NCBI GenBank assembly: GCA_030154265.1
Contig: JASKKH010000010.1
Span: 1 to 57,911 of the forward strand
Length of the DNA: 57,911 nucleotides
Source of the DNA: Clostridia bacterium
GTDB lineage: Bacteria > Bacillota > DSM-521 > Neomoorellales > Neomoorellaceae
Direction: 5' to 3'
This document shows, in pieces, positions 55,992 to 57,911 of the stretch; position 1 is the first letter of the stretch; every line of letters starts with the position of its first letter. Below the pieces are notes generated by a model that was not told the origin of the DNA, made no database searches, and saw nothing but the letters and a program-made list of their open reading frames with translations. The position numbers and the translations under genes were made by a program.

Positions 55992-56564
55992 TTATCGGAG
56001 CAAAATTCCGCCTAATACTAATGAAAAAATTACTCCCCATACAGGATTAAATTTAAGATATTCAACTGAGATAAAGAAAGCAGCAGCAATACCAAAAGGA
56101 ACCCAGTTAAGCGGACCATTACCTCGAGGCTCGAAAGCATACTTAGCAAAATCCCTGGCTAACATGGCTAACATAACAAAGACTACTGGCCTAATTCCTG
56201 TAATCATACCTTTTAAAATTGGACTATCTTTAAACTTTGCTATCAATGAAAATAAACCTATAATTGCTAAACCGACTGGCAAAGTAACTGCCAATAAAGC
56301 CACAAAAGCTCCCGGCCAACCTGCTACTTTATAGGCGATGGCCATAGTAAGTTTGGTGGCAATAGGGCCTGGTAGAGCATTACCAAATGCTAAGGTCTGC
56401 CCAAATTCTTCTTGAGTTACCCATTTATAGACTTCAACTGCTTCATGTTCATAAAGCGGTACAATAGCAGGCCCGCCCCCAAAACCTAGGAGAGTAGCTC
56501 GCCCAAAACCAATAAAAATGTCAATTAATGTTTTAATCATATTGTGGCTTGACCACCCTTTCAC
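55992..56564 (-). CDS. Chromate transporter, single CHR domain
   Basis: A 190-aa member of the CHR family. FGRATLLGFGGGPAIVPLYEHE and FGQTLAFGNALPGPIATKL are the family signatures, and about six membrane helices follow. This is half the size of two-domain ChrA. Single-domain forms are normally encoded as adjacent pairs, but no partner is present in the window. GTG 56564 or ATG 56540 may be the start; the latter has AAGGGTGG upstream. A sigma-H-like promoter lies at 56609-56636. Confidence 0.88.
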   Translation of the reverse strand: MKGWSSHNMIKTLIDIFIGFGRATLLGFGGGPAIVPLYEHEAVEVYKWVTQEEFGQTLAFGNALPGPIATKLTMAIAYKVAGWPGAFVALLAVTLPVGLAIIGLFSLIAKFKDSPILKGMITGIRPVVFVMLAMLARDFAKYAFEPRGNGPLNWVPFGIAAAFFISVEYLKFNPVWGVIFSLVLGGILLR

Positions 56565-56608
56565 GTTAATAAATAATGGCTATGTAATGAAATATATTTA
56601 AACAAAAT

Positions 56609-56636
56609 TTTCGCTATTAAAAAATAAAATTCCTGC
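56609..56636 (-). promoter_or_regulatory. Sigma-H-like promoter of the chromate-transporter gene
   Basis: Minus strand GCAGGAATT, then AGCGAAA, with 17 nt between GCAGGA and CGAA. It lies between the MFS stop codon and the CHR start. Confidence 0.4.
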
Positions 56637-56658
56637 TAACCTTTTCAATGTATTGATT

Positions 56659-57849
56659 TTACTTCGCACATTCATACGCCTTTTCATTATGTATGTTAGG
56701 AATAGCCCAAAGCAACAAAGCTGCCAAGAGCATTAAAATCCCACCGCCATAAAAGGGACTTGACAAACCTAAATGGCTCCCTAAAAATCCACCTATCAAA
56801 GGCCCACCAATAAAGCCCATAGCCGTGAAAGTATTCAGAACTCCGAAAACCCTACCTCTGATTTCTTCAGATACACTCTGAGCTAATAAAACATTATTGC
56901 CCACAGTTACTGCTGCATTAGCAAACCCCATCACAAAACGTTCAATTCCTAACCATGAAACATTACTAGTGGTACCCTGCATAAAACTAAGTAAAGCTGC
57001 AACCCAAAGGCCATTTATATATATCTTTTTAGCATTGATATTAGCCATGCGGCCGATTAATGGGGCACCTACAGCAGTTGAAATACCAAACGCAGAAAAA
57101 ATTACACCTGTGATAACTTCAATATTTTTAGTAGTTATTTCGGAGATATATAACGGCAATGTCGGCTGAATAGTAAATAACCCTGCCTGGACTATAACCT
57201 TAATTAAAAAAATTCGTCGTAAAACTGGATAAGATATTACCTCTTTAATATCTGCTAAAATACTCTGCTTAGATTTAGTTTTCTTAATATGTTCTCTGGT
57301 ACCAAAAAAACCGAGTATTACTGCTAAAGCAATTAACGTAGCTGCAAAGAAAAAGGAATAACGAATGCCTAGAATTTTAGCACTGAAACCACCTACAAGA
57401 GGACCCATTATGTTTCCAACTGCTACTGAAGTTTGTATAACCCCGAGGGCAAAACCCAAATATAGTTCTGGAGTATTAGTAGCAACCAACATAATAGAAG
57501 CTGGAATATAACCTGATAACAACCCATTAAGTAAACGTAAATAAAGTAATTGATAATGATTTTGTACTAGTCCCATTAGGCTATAACTAATTATCATGCC
57601 TAACCCCGAACGGACCAACATAATACGTTTTCCATAACGGTCAGCCAAGGAACCCCAGATGGGAGACATCAATCCGTTCGTAAGAAAACTACTAGATGCA
57701 ATTATCCCTGTCCATATTGGCAAACTTTTTTCTTCTAAACCTAATTCAGTGAGATACATCGGCAAAAAAGGTATTACCATTGAAAAACCAATTGCAGAAA
57801 TAACAACACCGGTTGATAAAAAAATTAAATTTCTTTTCCATAAATCCAA
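56659..57849 (-). CDS. MFS transporter, drug-efflux type
   Basis: A 396-aa major facilitator with 12 predicted helices. The loop 2-3 motif is SPIWGSLADRYGKRIML, the helix 5 motif C-like GNIMGPLVGGFSAKI favours an exporter, and a second RV-type loop (IRGRVFGVLNTFTAMG) is present. The start is TTG 57849 behind GGAGG with 6-nt spacing. The nearest families are multidrug efflux (YfkF/MdtG-like). Substrate unknown. It is followed by the CHR gene. Confidence 0.9.
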   Translation of the reverse strand: MDLWKRNLIFLSTGVVISAIGFSMVIPFLPMYLTELGLEEKSLPIWTGIIASSSFLTNGLMSPIWGSLADRYGKRIMLVRSGLGMIISYSLMGLVQNHYQLLYLRLLNGLLSGYIPASIMLVATNTPELYLGFALGVIQTSVAVGNIMGPLVGGFSAKILGIRYSFFFAATLIALAVILGFFGTREHIKKTKSKQSILADIKEVISYPVLRRIFLIKVIVQAGLFTIQPTLPLYISEITTKNIEVITGVIFSAFGISTAVGAPLIGRMANINAKKIYINGLWVAALLSFMQGTTSNVSWLGIERFVMGFANAAVTVGNNVLLAQSVSEEIRGRVFGVLNTFTAMGFIGGPLIGGFLGSHLGLSSPFYGGGILMLLAALLLWAIPNIHNEKAYECAK

Positions 57850-57911
57850 GAAAATTCCTCCAGATAGATTAAAAAACCTTCCTACAATAATAAATTAATT
57901 ATATATAAAAA

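Overview
The window looks like a chromosomal segment of a low-GC, anaerobic, endospore-forming Firmicute of the class Clostridia (Peptococcaceae/Syntrophomonadaceae-like). This rests on gene content and order only: spoIIP, yqfC/yqfD, a dnaK operon with hrcA and a perfect CIRCE element, and the canonical chain comEC-holA-rpsT-lepA-hemW-hrcA-grpE-dnaK-dnaJ-rsmE-mtaB-hinT-rpsU-yqfC-yqfD-phoH-pgpH-ybeY-dgkA-cdd-era-recO-glyQS-ccpN-ppsR-ppdK-dnaG-rpoD. Nearly every gene is on the minus strand. Genus and species cannot be told from this.

Core region (1 to about 42,000), read leftward: comEC; an insertion holding a broken LysR-type regulator and a thiamine-binding protein; holA, with rpsT and spoIIP on the opposite strand; larB; lepA-hemW; the heat-shock operon; RNA modification genes; the sporulation pair yqfCD; the phoH-pgpH-ybeY-dgkA-cdd-era-recO block; glycyl-tRNA synthetase; and the pyruvate phosphate dikinase module (ccpN, ppsR, ppdK). 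Next come rnhA, a flavoprotein, dgt and the dnaG-rpoD operon. The 3.0-3.6 kb gap holds a small membrane-peptide gene, a likely ~80-nt small RNA with its own promoter and terminator, and a pseudoknot-forming element.

Accessory region (about 42,000 to the end): a selenium/sulfur-type cluster (yedE, DUF3343 protein, sugar-kinase-like protein, TusA-like protein); an SLH surface protein; a decayed mobile-element zone (47.4-51.4 kb) with a beheaded IscU-like gene, transposase remnants and a c-di-GMP synthase/unknown-protein pair; an Fe-S cofactor cluster (two NifX-like proteins, a ferredoxin, two ferredoxin-MinD ATPases, a DUF5320 protein and a metallo-hydrolase); a lone adenine methyltransferase; one half of a chromate transporter; and an MFS transporter.

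Main regulatory observations: (1) six minus-strand sites fit a sigma-H-type promoter (AGGA, 17-18 nt, GAA; all with CGAA), ahead of dnaG-rpoD, the flavoprotein (two), comEC, the SLH gene and chrA. (2) Three transcription units of the Fe-S cluster start from TTGACA-N17-TATAAT-like promoters whose spacers share a TCAT-centred motif, suggesting one common regulator. (3) The 3.4 kb small RNA carries an exposed CCUCCC motif. (4) The glyQ leader lacks a T-box but carries a hairpin/terminator pair with mutually complementary loops.
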